Shown in pieces: positions 30,218 through 39,433 of a stretch of DNA of 64,000 bases. Source of the DNA: Rhizobium sp. Pop5 (GTDB lineage Bacteria; Pseudomonadota; Alphaproteobacteria; Rhizobiales; Rhizobiaceae). Under the pieces are notes generated by a model, which was not told where the DNA came from, searched no databases, and worked only from the letters and a program-made list of their open reading frames with translations. The first letter of the stretch is position 1, and each line of letters begins with the position of its first letter. The translations under genes and the position numbers were made by a program. The stretch spans positions 1,922,001 through 1,986,000 of the forward strand of contig NZ_CP099399.1 of NCBI RefSeq assembly GCF_024721175.1, read 5' to 3'.

Positions 30218-30305
30218 CAAATCCTCCAATCGGCGAGGCCGGTTGGCCTCGCCCTCGCCGTTTCAATCCTAATTGCCTGCAGGCTTCTGCAAGCCGCCAG
30301 ACCAA

Positions 30306-30722
30306 TCAGGCGACGATCAGGTCGACATCGATATTGCCGCGCGTCGCCTTCGAGTATGGGCAAGTCTGATAAGCCTCCTCGATAATCGCCTTCGCGACAT
30401 CCGCTGCGATCCCAGGCATGCTCACCTTCAGCCTGGCCTGCAGGAAGTAGCCGCCATTGCCCGATCCGAGATCGACCTCGGCGTCGACGGCAAGATCAGC
30501 CGGCAGCTTGACCTTCTGGTTGGCGGCAGCAAAGCCGATCGCGCCGATAAAGCAGGCGGACCAGCCGGCGGCGAAAAGCTGTTCGGGATTGGTGCCGGCG
30601 CGGCTGCTGCCGGGAGGCGACAGCTTGATGTTCAGTTCCCCGTCGTCGCTGTGTGAAGCGCCTTCACGGCCGCCTGTTGTATGGGTCTTGCCGGTGTAGA
30701 GGACCTTGTCGATCTTTGTCAT
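30306..30722 (-). CDS. ohr: organic hydroperoxide resistance protein (OsmC/Ohr)
   Basis: A 138-residue thiol peroxidase that detoxifies organic hydroperoxides as a dimer. The peroxidatic Cys lies in AAGWSACF and the resolving Cys in CPYSKATRGN, both in the Ohr rather than OsmC pattern; the N-terminal VLYTGKTHTTGGREG is also Ohr-like. The start at 30722 is preceded by AAGGAG-like bases. No ohrR regulator is adjacent, although one often is. Confidence 0.93.
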   Translation of the reverse strand: MTKIDKVLYTGKTHTTGGREGASHSDDGELNIKLSPPGSSRAGTNPEQLFAAGWSACFIGAIGFAAANQKVKLPADLAVDAEVDLGSGNGGYFLQARLKVSMPGIAADVAKAIIEEAYQTCPYSKATRGNIDVDLIVA

Positions 30723-30910
30723 GGAACACTCCTTGTGTTGTGTCGCTATCCGCGACTGGCCGCGGCGCGGCCGGGTTACGGAGTGTGGTTTGACCGGCTG
30801 ATATTTCGGGCATGTTTCCGGATTCGGCCGAAATGTCACAGAATGTAGCATCCGGCATCCGCGACATCTTCCCGTACAAAACGTTCGTGAAACTTCCGGC
30901 GGCTACATCA

Positions 30911-32233
30911 TCACCGAAGGGTGACTTCCGCCGCCAGTCCGCCGCCGGCGCGATTGTAGAGCCGCAGCGATCCGCCGATCTTTGCCGTCAACTGCTGGGC
31001 GATCGCAAGGCCCAGCCCTGTGCCGCCGGTCTCACGGTTGCGGGATTGCTCAAGCCGGAAGAAAGGCTGCATGGCAGCCTCGAGCATATCGTCCGGAATT
31101 CCCGGCCCGCGATCCATGACCGTGATGACGGTATCGCCTTCCGCGCCGCGCAGGACGCTGATCTCGGCGGCTCCGGCAAATTTCAATGCATTGTCGATGA
31201 AATTCGACAGGATGCGGCGAAGTGCATGCGGCTTGGTATGGGCAGCACCTTCGACGAGGCCGACGACCGTGACGGCCTTTCCGGTGTCCTGGTAGTCATA
31301 GGCTATGCTGTCGATGAACGAGGCGAGATCGATGCGGGCGTCCTTTTCGCCGCTGCCGTGAGCGCTGCGCGCATAGGCTATGCCGTCCTGAACGAGGCGC
31401 TGGATCTCGGCCAGATCGTGCACCAGCTTGTCTCTCTCAGGTGAATCCTCGGCCATATCGGCGCGCAGCCGCATGCGGGTGATCGGCGTCTGCAGATCGT
31501 GTGAGATCGCCGCCAGGATCTGAACGCGCTCTTCAAGGTAATGGGCGATCCGCTCCCGCATCGCGTTGAATGCCCTCGCCGCATGCGCCACTTCGCTGGG
31601 ACCCGCTTCGCTCAGGGCTGGACTGTCCTTGTCGGGATCGAGCGCATCCGCGGCTGCGGCAAGTTCGCCGAGGGGGCGGATCGCCTGGCGAACTGCAAAC
31701 CAGGTGCAGAGGACGAGCAAGGCCATCTGCACGGCGAAGACATAGGGCAGCCATGTGGCGATCGGCATCACCCCTTTCGGCGTGACATCGATCGTCAGCG
31801 GACTTCCGTCGCTCAACGTCAGATGCGCCTGCAACCGGCTTACCTCGCCGGGTATCCGTTCGATGCGGATTGGAAAGCGATGGCCGACAGCCTCCTCGAT
31901 CTTTCCGAGGATCTCGGCACCCTTGCTTGATGTGTCGGGGACGCCGGACATTCCAGGCCCGAGCACGAAGCGGTAATTGCCCCGGCCCAGCCGATCCACC
32001 AGATCAACACGCTGGCTCGGCGCGAGCCGATCAAGAACAGCGATCGAGGTCGCGACATCGTCCTCCAGCGTCCCGAGCATCACCGCCTTGGCCGACATGG
32101 TGCGCTCCATGTAGAGCACGCTGAAGGAGAGCCCGTAGGCGAAAGCCAGGCCGACCAGCAGAATGAGAAAAATCCGAGATCGCAGCGTGCTCGGCCACGT
32201 CAGACCCGACAAGATAGGAATATCAGCCCTCAT
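30911..32233 (-). CDS. sensor histidine kinase (EnvZ/OmpR type)
   Basis: A 440-residue inner-membrane kinase. Two membrane segments (about residues 19-37 and 160-180) enclose a periplasmic sensor region, followed by HAMP, HisKA with AISHDLQTPITRMRL, and an ATPase domain with NFIDNALKFAG, DRGPGIPDD and GTGLGLAIAQ. It overlaps the response-regulator gene by 4 bases (ATGA), so the two are co-translated. The pair lies beside the gene block to 37.1 kb, whose promoter gap carries possible target boxes. Confidence 0.93.
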   Translation of the reverse strand: MRADIPILSGLTWPSTLRSRIFLILLVGLAFAYGLSFSVLYMERTMSAKAVMLGTLEDDVATSIAVLDRLAPSQRVDLVDRLGRGNYRFVLGPGMSGVPDTSSKGAEILGKIEEAVGHRFPIRIERIPGEVSRLQAHLTLSDGSPLTIDVTPKGVMPIATWLPYVFAVQMALLVLCTWFAVRQAIRPLGELAAAADALDPDKDSPALSEAGPSEVAHAARAFNAMRERIAHYLEERVQILAAISHDLQTPITRMRLRADMAEDSPERDKLVHDLAEIQRLVQDGIAYARSAHGSGEKDARIDLASFIDSIAYDYQDTGKAVTVVGLVEGAAHTKPHALRRILSNFIDNALKFAGAAEISVLRGAEGDTVITVMDRGPGIPDDMLEAAMQPFFRLEQSRNRETGGTGLGLAIAQQLTAKIGGSLRLYNRAGGGLAAEVTLR

Positions 32234-32970
32234 TGGCGCGGCTCCGAAATTTCAACCGGAACCGAAAACACATAGCCTTCGCTACGCACCGTCTTGATGT
32301 AGGTCGGTTCGCGCGCATCGTCGCCCAGCCGCTGCCGCAGGCGACTGACGAGGAGATCGATCGAGCGATCGAAAAGCTCGGCGTCACGCCCTTGCGTCAG
32401 GCTCAGGAGCTGGTCGCGGTTGAGCACCCGCTGCGGGTGGTCGATGAAGACACGAAGCAGGCGGTATTCGGCCCCGCTCAGTGCAATCGCGGTCCCGTCT
32501 TTATCGAGGAGGTGACGGGCGACCGTATCGAGGCGCCAGTCGCCGAAGGTCAGCAATTGCCCCGCCTCGCTGATCTGCAGGTTGGGCGGCAGCATGCGCG
32601 TGCGCCGCAGCACCGCCTTGATGCGGGCGAGAAGCTCGCGCGCGGCAAAGGGCTTGGCAAGATAGTCATCGGCGCCCATCTCCAGCCCGAGGATCCTGTC
32701 CATCTCGTCGGTGCGGGCCGTCAGCATAAGGATAGGGATCGCCTTGTGCCGGCCGGAGCGCAGTTCGCGGCAGAGCACCAGCCCGTCGTCGCCCGGCATC
32801 ATCACGTCGAGCACGATCAGGTCGACGGCATTGGCGTCGAGAAAGCTGCGCATCTGGCGCCCGTCTGCCGCAACGCTGGTCCTGAGGCCATTCTTCTGCA
32901 GATAGCCCGAGACCAGTTCGCGGATTTCACGATCGTCGTCGACGATCAGGATGTGATCGACATGATCCAT
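32230..32970 (-). CDS. OmpR/PhoB-family response regulator
   Basis: A 246-residue regulator. The receiver has phospho-Asp in LIVLDVMMPGDDG and the switch Lys in YLAKPF; a C-terminal winged-helix domain follows, with the recognition helix in SIDLLVSRLRQRLGDD. OmpR-type regulators bind tandem repeats about 10-11 bases apart, the spacing seen in the boxes at 34247-34350. First gene of the two-component operon. Confidence 0.94.
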   Translation of the reverse strand: MDHVDHILIVDDDREIRELVSGYLQKNGLRTSVAADGRQMRSFLDANAVDLIVLDVMMPGDDGLVLCRELRSGRHKAIPILMLTARTDEMDRILGLEMGADDYLAKPFAARELLARIKAVLRRTRMLPPNLQISEAGQLLTFGDWRLDTVARHLLDKDGTAIALSGAEYRLLRVFIDHPQRVLNRDQLLSLTQGRDAELFDRSIDLLVSRLRQRLGDDAREPTYIKTVRSEGYVFSVPVEISEPRQ

Positions 32971-33090
32971 ATTTGCCTATTCCCCAACGATCTGGCCGCG
33001 CCCTCGTCTCGTTCATCAGACGAAGCGTCAGACGCGACCTACGCATATTCTGTCGGCCCGAGCAACGAGGCTCGACAGCCTGTCCCGCGA

Positions 33091-34137
33091 TCAGAAGCGA
33101 TCGACGTCGATGACTGCCTGCGCGAAAGCCTGCGGCGCCTCCTGCGGCAGGTTGTGGCCGATGCCGCCGCCGATCGTGCGATGCTCGTATTTGCCGGAGA
33201 ACTTTCCGGCATAAGCGGAGGGTTCGGGATGCGGCGCGCCGTTCGCGTCGCCTTCCATCGTGATCGTCGGCACGGAAATCATCGGCAGGGCGGCAAGCTG
33301 CGTCTCATAGGCGTCGTACTTCGCCTCGCCGTCGACCAGGCCAAGACGCCAGCGGTAATTATGGATGACGATCTCGACGTGATCGGGATTGTCGAAGGCG
33401 GCCGCGGATCTGTCGAATGTCGCGTCGTCGAAATTCCACTTCGGCGAGGCCGTCTGCCAGATGAGCTTTGCAAAATCGTGCGTGTTGCTCGCATAGCCCA
33501 GGCGACCGCGTTCGGTGGCAAAATAGAACTGATACCACCAGGCAAGTTCGGCCTTCGGCGGAAGCGGCTTCTTGTTGGCCTCCTGGCTGCCGATCAGGTA
33601 GCCGCTGACCGATACCATCGCCTTACAGCGCTCCGGCCACAGTGCCGCCATGATGTTGGCTGTCCGCCCGCCCCAGTCGTAGCCGGCAATCACGGCCTTC
33701 TCGATATCAAGCGCGTCGAGCAGGGCGATCATATCGGCAGCGAGCGCCGAAGGCTGGCCGTTGCGCGGCGTCTTGTCATCCAGGAACCGGGTCGTGCCGT
33801 AGCCGCGCAGATAGGGCACGATCACCCTGTATCCGGCCGAAGCGAGCAGCGGCGCGACGTCGACGAAGCTATAGATGTCATAGGGCCAGCCGTGCAGCAG
33901 CAACACGACCGGGCCATCCGCCTTCCCCGCCTCGGCATAACCGATATCGAGCATCTCAGTCTTGATCTGCTTCAGCGCTTCAAACGACGTATTGGTACCA
34001 GCCTTCACGTCAGGCAGGGATGCGGCAGGCGCCGAGTTGGCGGCGGCCGTGCCGGCAACGCCGAATTCGACTGCCGCAAGCGCAATTGCGGTCATGCCAA
34101 AGAAACGGCGGCGGTGATGGTTGATTTGCTCTGACAT
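33091..34137 (-). CDS. TAT-exported alpha/beta hydrolase (epoxide hydrolase / dehalogenase type)
   Basis: A 348-residue protein. The N-terminus carries a twin-arginine signal (HHRRRFFGM plus a hydrophobic stretch ending GTAAA), so it is exported folded. The nucleophile elbow is AGYDWGGRT, with Asp instead of Ser, as in epoxide hydrolases and haloalkane dehalogenases. The oxyanion segment is LLHGWPYD and the catalytic His is in GGGIGHNLPQ. Substrate unknown. Divergent from the DipZ-like gene; probable target of the adjacent two-component system. Confidence 0.88.
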   Translation of the reverse strand: MSEQINHHRRRFFGMTAIALAAVEFGVAGTAAANSAPAASLPDVKAGTNTSFEALKQIKTEMLDIGYAEAGKADGPVVLLLHGWPYDIYSFVDVAPLLASAGYRVIVPYLRGYGTTRFLDDKTPRNGQPSALAADMIALLDALDIEKAVIAGYDWGGRTANIMAALWPERCKAMVSVSGYLIGSQEANKKPLPPKAELAWWYQFYFATERGRLGYASNTHDFAKLIWQTASPKWNFDDATFDRSAAAFDNPDHVEIVIHNYRWRLGLVDGEAKYDAYETQLAALPMISVPTITMEGDANGAPHPEPSAYAGKFSGKYEHRTIGGGIGHNLPQEAPQAFAQAVIDVDRF

Positions 34138-34492
34138 CGGTCTCTCCAGTCGAATTGATCACGACGCTCAAAAGACGTTCCACTTGTGTCGCCCGTATGT
34201 CGCACGCGGTCGGTTTTTGAATGCGGATGTAGCTTTCGGCGGCCCGGATACATTCTGATACAATCACACCGTCCCGAAAAAGCATCACGCCGATCGCAGC
34301 CGTTTTCGTCGCCGCCAGCGTCAGAATGGCAGTTTGTATCGCTTTGTATCGGCCGCCTCCCGTCACAACATTTCGGTACACTTTCCCGCAAAACCGGACA
34401 CATCGGGGATACGCCTGCCAGGCTACATCGCCGCCGTTGCTGGTTCAGGCCCATCGCCGTCCAGAGCCCGATCAATCGGTTCAAAGGAAACG
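34138..34492. other. 355-bp divergent intergenic region
   Basis: No gene seen. It separates the TAT-hydrolase and DipZ-like genes and contains the paired GATACA boxes listed separately. Open frames across it lack any domain pattern or ribosome site. Confidence 0.6.
34247..34350. promoter_or_regulatory. two pairs of 10-bp-spaced GATACA boxes, inverted
   Basis: GATACA occurs at 34247-34252 and 34257-34262. Its complement TGTATC occurs at 34335-34340 and 34345-34350. Each pair is a tandem repeat with 10-base period, and the pairs point in opposite directions, one toward each divergent gene. OmpR-type regulators bind such tandem sites; the neighbouring regulator at 32230-32970 is the natural candidate. 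Confidence 0.55.
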
Positions 34493-36268
34493 ATGATGAC
34501 ACTTCTGATCATTGCCTATCTCGGAGGCGCACTGACCATCCTCAGCCCGTGCATCCTCCCCATCCTCCCGTTCGTCTTCGCCCGCGCCGGACAGCCCTTC
34601 GTCAAGAGCACGCTGCCGATGCTGACGGGCATGGCCGCCACTTTCGCGCTCGTCGCCACGCTCGCCGCAGTCGGCGGCAGCTGGGCCATCCGCGCCAATG
34701 AATATGGCCGGCTTGCCGCGATCGTCCTGCTCGCGCTCTTCGGCGTGAGCCTGCTTTCACCGCGCTTCGCAAGCACGCTTGCCCGGCCGATCGTCGACCT
34801 CGGAAACAATCTGGTCAACGCCGGCGGCGGCGGGCGCACCGCGCCGACGGTGAAAAGCGCGCTCATCCTCGGCGTCGCCACCGGCCTGCTCTGGGCGCCC
34901 TGCGCCGGGCCGATCCTCGGCCTTGTTCTCACAGGCGCTGCGCTGCAGGGTGCCAACCTGCAAACGACCTTTCTGTTGATCGCGTATGCCGCCGGCGCCG
35001 CAACCTCTCTTGCCGTCGCCCTGCTTGTCGGCGGAAAGATTTTCGCCGCCATGAAGCGTTCTCTCGGCCTCGGCAACCGGATTCGCCAGGTGCTCGGTGC
35101 GGCCGTGCTGGCGGGCGTTGCCGTCATTGCACTCGGCCTCGACACCAGCCTGCTCTCCCGCCTCTCCTATGCCAGCACCGCGTCCGTGGAGCAGGCAGTG
35201 CTCGACCGGCTGCATGCAAAGCCTCTCGGCAGCACTTCCGAAGTGGCGAGCAACGATGCCGCGATCGTCGCAGCCGATGCGAAGAAGCCGTTCCGCAGCG
35301 ACCTGCCGGTCGAGGGCTATGCGCCTTCGCTCGACGGCGCTGTCGAATGGCTGAACTCGAAGCCGCTGACCGCAGAGCAATTGCGCGGCAAGGTCGTCCT
35401 CGTCGATTTCTGGACCTACTCCTGCATCAACTGCATTCGCACGATCCCCTATGTCAAAGCCTGGGCGGAAAAATATGCGGATCAAGGTCTCGTCGTGATC
35501 GGCGTCCACGCCCCGGAATTTGCCTTCGAGAAGAAGATCGACAACGTCAAAAAGGCAGTCGGCGACTTCCAGATCGGCTACCCCGTTGCGATCGACAATA
35601 ATTACAAAATCTGGCGCGCCTTCGAAAACAGCTACTGGCCTGCCGCCTACCTGATCGATGCCAAGGGCCAGGTCCGCTACCATCATTTCGGTGAAGGCAA
35701 TTATGGCAGCACGGAAAAGGCCATTCAGGACCTGCTGCGCGAGGCCGGCAGCCAAATGAAGGCAAGTGCGCCGGTCGTCCCCGACGCCAAGGGTGCGGAA
35801 GCCAGTCCCGATCTGCACAACATCCGCTCCGGGGAGACTTATCTCGGCTACGAACAGGCCGCGAATTTCGCCTCTCCAGAGGGGCTGCGGGCCGATGCCC
35901 CGCAAAACTATTCGATCGGTGAACCGGACCTCAACGGATGGGGCCTCTCGGGAAGCTGGACTGTCGGCCGGGATCAGGCGACACTCGATCAGCCGGGCGG
36001 CGGCATCACCTATCGCTTCAGCGCCCGCGACCTGCATCTCGTTCTCGGACCCGGCGACAACGGCAAACAGATCCGGTTCCAGGTGAAGGTCGACGGCAAG
36101 GCGCCGGGCGCCGACCACGGCTCAGACATCGATGCCGACGGCAACGGCACGGTGACCGCGACAAGGCTCTACCAGCTGGTGCGCCAGTCCGGCGCCGTCA
36201 CCGCCCGCAACTTCGAAATCCGCTTCCTCGATCCCGGCGTCCAGGCCTACGCCTTCACGTTCGGCTGA
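34493..36268 (+). CDS. DipZ-like thiol-redox protein (CcdA/DsbD membrane domain plus thioredoxin domain)
   Basis: A 591-residue membrane protein. Residues about 1-245 form a CcdA/DsbD-like electron-carrying domain with paired Cys in SPCILPILP and APCAGPILG. A thioredoxin-like domain (about 300-430) follows, with active-site CINC in WTYSCINCIR and the cis-Pro region YWPAAYLID. The C-terminal 150 residues resemble the beta-rich tail of mycobacterial DipZ. It would pass reducing power from the cytosol to an outside thioredoxin domain. AAAGGA precedes ATGATG at 34493. The exported hydrolase downstream is 50 bases away, probably one operon. Confidence 0.9.
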   Translation: MMTLLIIAYLGGALTILSPCILPILPFVFARAGQPFVKSTLPMLTGMAATFALVATLAAVGGSWAIRANEYGRLAAIVLLALFGVSLLSPRFASTLARPIVDLGNNLVNAGGGGRTAPTVKSALILGVATGLLWAPCAGPILGLVLTGAALQGANLQTTFLLIAYAAGAATSLAVALLVGGKIFAAMKRSLGLGNRIRQVLGAAVLAGVAVIALGLDTSLLSRLSYASTASVEQAVLDRLHAKPLGSTSEVASNDAAIVAADAKKPFRSDLPVEGYAPSLDGAVEWLNSKPLTAEQLRGKVVLVDFWTYSCINCIRTIPYVKAWAEKYADQGLVVIGVHAPEFAFEKKIDNVKKAVGDFQIGYPVAIDNNYKIWRAFENSYWPAAYLIDAKGQVRYHHFGEGNYGSTEKAIQDLLREAGSQMKASAPVVPDAKGAEASPDLHNIRSGETYLGYEQAANFASPEGLRADAPQNYSIGEPDLNGWGLSGSWTVGRDQATLDQPGGGITYRFSARDLHLVLGPGDNGKQIRFQVKVDGKAPGADHGSDIDADGNGTVTATRLYQLVRQSGAVTARNFEIRFLDPGVQAYAFTFG

Positions 36269-36318
36269 ACCCGAAACGCATCCATCCAATCCCCAACCGC
36301 AACTAAAGGAGTGACACC

Positions 36319-37077
36319 ATGAATAGACGTCCCATTTTCACCGCAGCCTGCGCCCTTGCCGCCAGCGCCATCGCATTTGCCGCCGAGGCTGCCCCGGTCA
36401 AGAACATCGTCATCGTCCACGGCGCGCTCGCCGACGGTTCGGGATGGCGTGAGGTGACAGAGATCCTTCAGAAGCGCGGCTTTGAGGTCACGATCGTTCA
36501 GGAGCCCATCACCTCTCTCGACGACGATGTCGCCGCGACGAAGCGCGTTCTCGACCTGCAGGAAGGGCCGAGCCTGCTCGTCGGGCACAGCTATGGCGGT
36601 ATGGTCATCACCCAGGCCGGCAACGATCCCGCCGTCGCGGGCCTCGTCTATGTCGCGGCCTTCCAGCCCGACAAGGGCGAAAGCGTGTTGAGCCTCGCGA
36701 GCTCGAAGCCCACCGGCAGCATGGACATAAAGGAAACGAAGGACGGCAAATATCTCTACCTGGACCCCGGCGCCTTCGCGGCAGATTTCGCAGCCGATCT
36801 GCCGAAAGCCGAAGCAGACTTCCTGGCAAGGTCGCAGGTCTTCGCCTCAAAGCAGGCCTTCTCCGCCAAGATCACGGAACCGGCATGGCGGACCAAACCC
36901 AGCTGGTCGATCGTCGCCACCCAAGACCGCGCCATCAACCCGGATCTTGAGCGCGACATGGCAAAACGCGCCGGCAGCGACGTGACCGAAATCAAGGCCA
37001 GCCACGCCGTCTTCGCCTCCCAACCGGAAAAGGTCGCCGACATCATCGAAAAGGCGGCCAAGAAGGTCGGCGAGTAG
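36319..37077 (+). CDS. exported alpha/beta hydrolase
   Basis: A 252-residue protein with a signal peptide (about residues 1-24, ending FAAEAA). Ser nucleophile in GHSYGGM, oxyanion segment IVHGALADGSGW, and catalytic His in IKASHAVFASQP. This compact form resembles plant salicylate-esterase-like and bacterial pyrethroid-hydrolase-like proteins; the substrate is unknown. Likely co-transcribed with the DipZ-like gene. Confidence 0.88.
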   Translation: MNRRPIFTAACALAASAIAFAAEAAPVKNIVIVHGALADGSGWREVTEILQKRGFEVTIVQEPITSLDDDVAATKRVLDLQEGPSLLVGHSYGGMVITQAGNDPAVAGLVYVAAFQPDKGESVLSLASSKPTGSMDIKETKDGKYLYLDPGAFAADFAADLPKAEADFLARSQVFASKQAFSAKITEPAWRTKPSWSIVATQDRAINPDLERDMAKRAGSDVTEIKASHAVFASQPEKVADIIEKAAKKVGE

Positions 37078-37154
37078 AACTCCGAGTCTCTTCTCCCCGC
37101 TGAGGAGGAGAGAGAGCAAGCCGTGCTTTTCAGCCCGGAAGAGCAAAACCAGCT

Positions 37155-37182
37155 GCCCCTCCCCACGAATGGAGAGGGGCGC
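37155..37182. terminator. hairpin between convergent genes
   Basis: GCCCCTC is mirrored by GAGGGGC around a loop of about 12 bases, between the hydrolase (plus) and OmpA-family (minus) genes. There is no T run, so termination is only suggested. Confidence 0.4.
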
Positions 37183-37189
37183 CATATCA

Positions 37190-39433
37190 TTACCGGTTGG
37201 CAGCTACCGGCCGAACCAGCGCGGTGACACGGCGGATGGTGACACGCCGGTTTTCCTGTTCGGGACCTGACGTATTGACCTTCAGGTAACGCTCGCCGTA
37301 GCCCTGCGTCGCCAGGTTTTCCGGCGCGATCCCGTAGACGTCGGTGAGCACGTTGGCGACCGATTCCGCCCGTTGGTCGGAAAGGACCAGGTTGCTCTGG
37401 TCGGAGCCGACCGCATCCGTATGCCCCTCGATCAGGAAGGTCTCGCTCGGATCTTTCTTCAGCACCTGGCTGATCGCGTCGGCGACCTTGCGCAGCGTGC
37501 GCGCCTGGGTCATCGGGATATCGGCACTGCCGGTCGCAAAGGTGATCGTGTCTAGGTCGATGCGGCGCACCTTGTCGCGGATACGGGCCGAATACTTCAC
37601 CTCATCAAGCGAATAGACACGCTCCACCGGCTCGACGGGCGGCTCACTCAGGAACTCGTAATAGTCCCGGTTCGGGTCGCTGCGGGTGTCGATGATGTAG
37701 TCGTCGAGCGGTACGCGCAGGCGCATCGGTGGCAGGTTAGCGCCCGGATCCTCGAAATAATCGCGGTCCGGATCGTCGTAGAGTTCCGGCGAATAATAGA
37801 GCACGTCCTCGCGCCCACGGGCATCGACGCGCGACCGCTGGATGATGTCGCCGTAACGGTTGCGGATCGTGACGATGCGATAGCCCTCCGGTCGCGTGAT
37901 CGTCTCGCGGTAGCGGTCGCCCGAAAGCTCTTCATAGGTCGGCCGTTCGCCATCGCGCAGGAACCGCCTGTCGTCGTCGCTGCGAACGATTATTTGATTG
38001 TTGTACTGGATGATCGTGCGGTTGTCCTCGGTGCGGTTGTCGATGCGCACCTCGTTCGGACGGGCGAATTGCGGTCGTTCGTCGAGCCTCGTGCCCTTCT
38101 CGCTGGTCACAGCCTCGATCTTGACTGAGGGCGCCGCTACGCCCGCCGTGGCGGCCTGCGCCTCGGCATCGGAGGTGGGCACCTTGAAGTCCTTGCTGTC
38201 GGCGCGCTGTTTGTCGCGGTCACGGCGGCCTTCGCGGCCCTTGCTGCGATCGGCATCCTTGTCGCTGTCGAGCACGGCGGCACCGTTCTGGACCGGCAGC
38301 ACGACGGTCTCGCTGCTCTTGGCCGGATCTTCCGCGATCTTCTTGCGGCGCTGCAGCTCCTCGGGCGAAACCTTCTCGGGTGCAGGAATGGCCTGCTCCA
38401 CCTGCTGGCCGCCGCTGGCATTCGGCAGCGGCTGGGCGGTATCGGTGGCAGGTGCGGCCGGCTGTGCGCCGGCGGGCTGCTCGCCGGCAGGCTTTGCCGC
38501 TGTACCTTCCTTCGGTTTTTCGACCGGCGCGGCTTCCGGGGCAGCAGCCTTGTCCTGGGTCGCCTTCTCCTGGGTCGCCTTCTCCTGGGTCGCCTTATCT
38601 GCGGGCGCAACGGTCTCGCCGGCTGCGGGCTTCTTTTCGGCCGGCGCTTCGGCTGTGGGTTTTGCCTCCGGTTTGACTTCGGGTTTGGCTTCGGGCTTGA
38701 CCTGCTCTTCGGTCGGCGTCACCGCCTCGGGAGCGGCGGTTTCGGCCTTGCCCTTGCCTTTATCGCGCGGGCGCTGCTTGCCTTCCGGCTTGGCCTCAGG
38801 TGCGGCCTGCTCCGTTTGCGGCTGGGCTTCCTTTGCGGCCGGCTGCTGTTCGGGCGCGGGCTGCGCCTCGGGCTCGGCCTGCTGAGCTTCGGGCTTCTTG
38901 GATTTCTTCGGCTTTTCCTGCGTTAACGGCTGCTGTTCCTGCTGCGGCGCGGCCTCCGGCTTTGCCTCGGGCTGGGCCTCCTGCTTGGCTTTCCGCGCGG
39001 GCTTGCTTTCGGGCTGTTCCGCCGGCGCCTCTTTCGGCGCTTCGGCCTTCGGTGGCTCTGGTGCTGCCTTGGGTTCGGGTGCTGCCTTGGGCTCCGGCGC
39101 GGCCTTGGGTTCAGGCGCAGGAGCCTCCTTCGGTGCTTCGGCCTTCGGCTTTTCCGCAGGCGCTTCCTTCGGCTTCTCGGCGGCTGGGGCCTGTTCGGCC
39201 GGGGCCTCCTGCTTCTCCTTGTGCTTTTTCTTCTTCAGCAGCTCTTCTTCGGAAGGCGCGTCCTGAGGCGCATCCTGGGCAACCTCGAAGCTCCCCTGCT
39301 CGACTTGCCGCACGGCGGCTGCCTGCGTCTCAACGCCGCGCACAGCCGCCATCGCCGATGCAGGCTGCAGAGCCAACGAAAGGGAAAGCAGCGGAAAAGC
39401 CGCACTTGCGAACAATCTTGATTTCATGCCCAT
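37190..39433 (-). CDS. OmpA-family outer-membrane protein with long Glu/Lys/Ala/Pro-rich spacer
   Basis: A 747-residue exported protein. Signal peptide at about residues 1-30; then some 300 residues (65-365) of low-complexity E-K-A-P-Q sequence with short tandem units such as EPKAAP repeats and TQEKA repeats. Next come an arginine- and aspartate-rich region with a tandem strand-rich pattern (390-600) and a C-terminal OmpA domain (about 635-740) with FATGSADI and IEGHTDAVGSDQSN, the peptidoglycan-binding motif. The spacer could span the periplasm. GAGG lies 6-7 bases before the ATG. I know similar rhizobial proteins only as OmpA-family. Confidence 0.88.
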   Translation of the reverse strand: MGMKSRLFASAAFPLLSLSLALQPASAMAAVRGVETQAAAVRQVEQGSFEVAQDAPQDAPSEEELLKKKKHKEKQEAPAEQAPAAEKPKEAPAEKPKAEAPKEAPAPEPKAAPEPKAAPEPKAAPEPPKAEAPKEAPAEQPESKPARKAKQEAQPEAKPEAAPQQEQQPLTQEKPKKSKKPEAQQAEPEAQPAPEQQPAAKEAQPQTEQAAPEAKPEGKQRPRDKGKGKAETAAPEAVTPTEEQVKPEAKPEVKPEAKPTAEAPAEKKPAAGETVAPADKATQEKATQEKATQDKAAAPEAAPVEKPKEGTAAKPAGEQPAGAQPAAPATDTAQPLPNASGGQQVEQAIPAPEKVSPEELQRRKKIAEDPAKSSETVVLPVQNGAAVLDSDKDADRSKGREGRRDRDKQRADSKDFKVPTSDAEAQAATAGVAAPSVKIEAVTSEKGTRLDERPQFARPNEVRIDNRTEDNRTIIQYNNQIIVRSDDDRRFLRDGERPTYEELSGDRYRETITRPEGYRIVTIRNRYGDIIQRSRVDARGREDVLYYSPELYDDPDRDYFEDPGANLPPMRLRVPLDDYIIDTRSDPNRDYYEFLSEPPVEPVERVYSLDEVKYSARIRDKVRRIDLDTITFATGSADIPMTQARTLRKVADAISQVLKKDPSETFLIEGHTDAVGSDQSNLVLSDQRAESVANVLTDVYGIAPENLATQGYGERYLKVNTSGPEQENRRVTIRRVTALVRPVAANR

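Noticed and set aside
32233..34134. 633-codon open frame on the plus strand
   Set aside because: Runs antisense across the response regulator and hydrolase genes and has no domain features.
38500..39200. Direct repeats resembling a CRISPR-like or satellite array
   Set aside because: They are codon repeats of the low-complexity E-K-A-P segment of the OmpA-family protein, not evenly spaced units with unique spacers.
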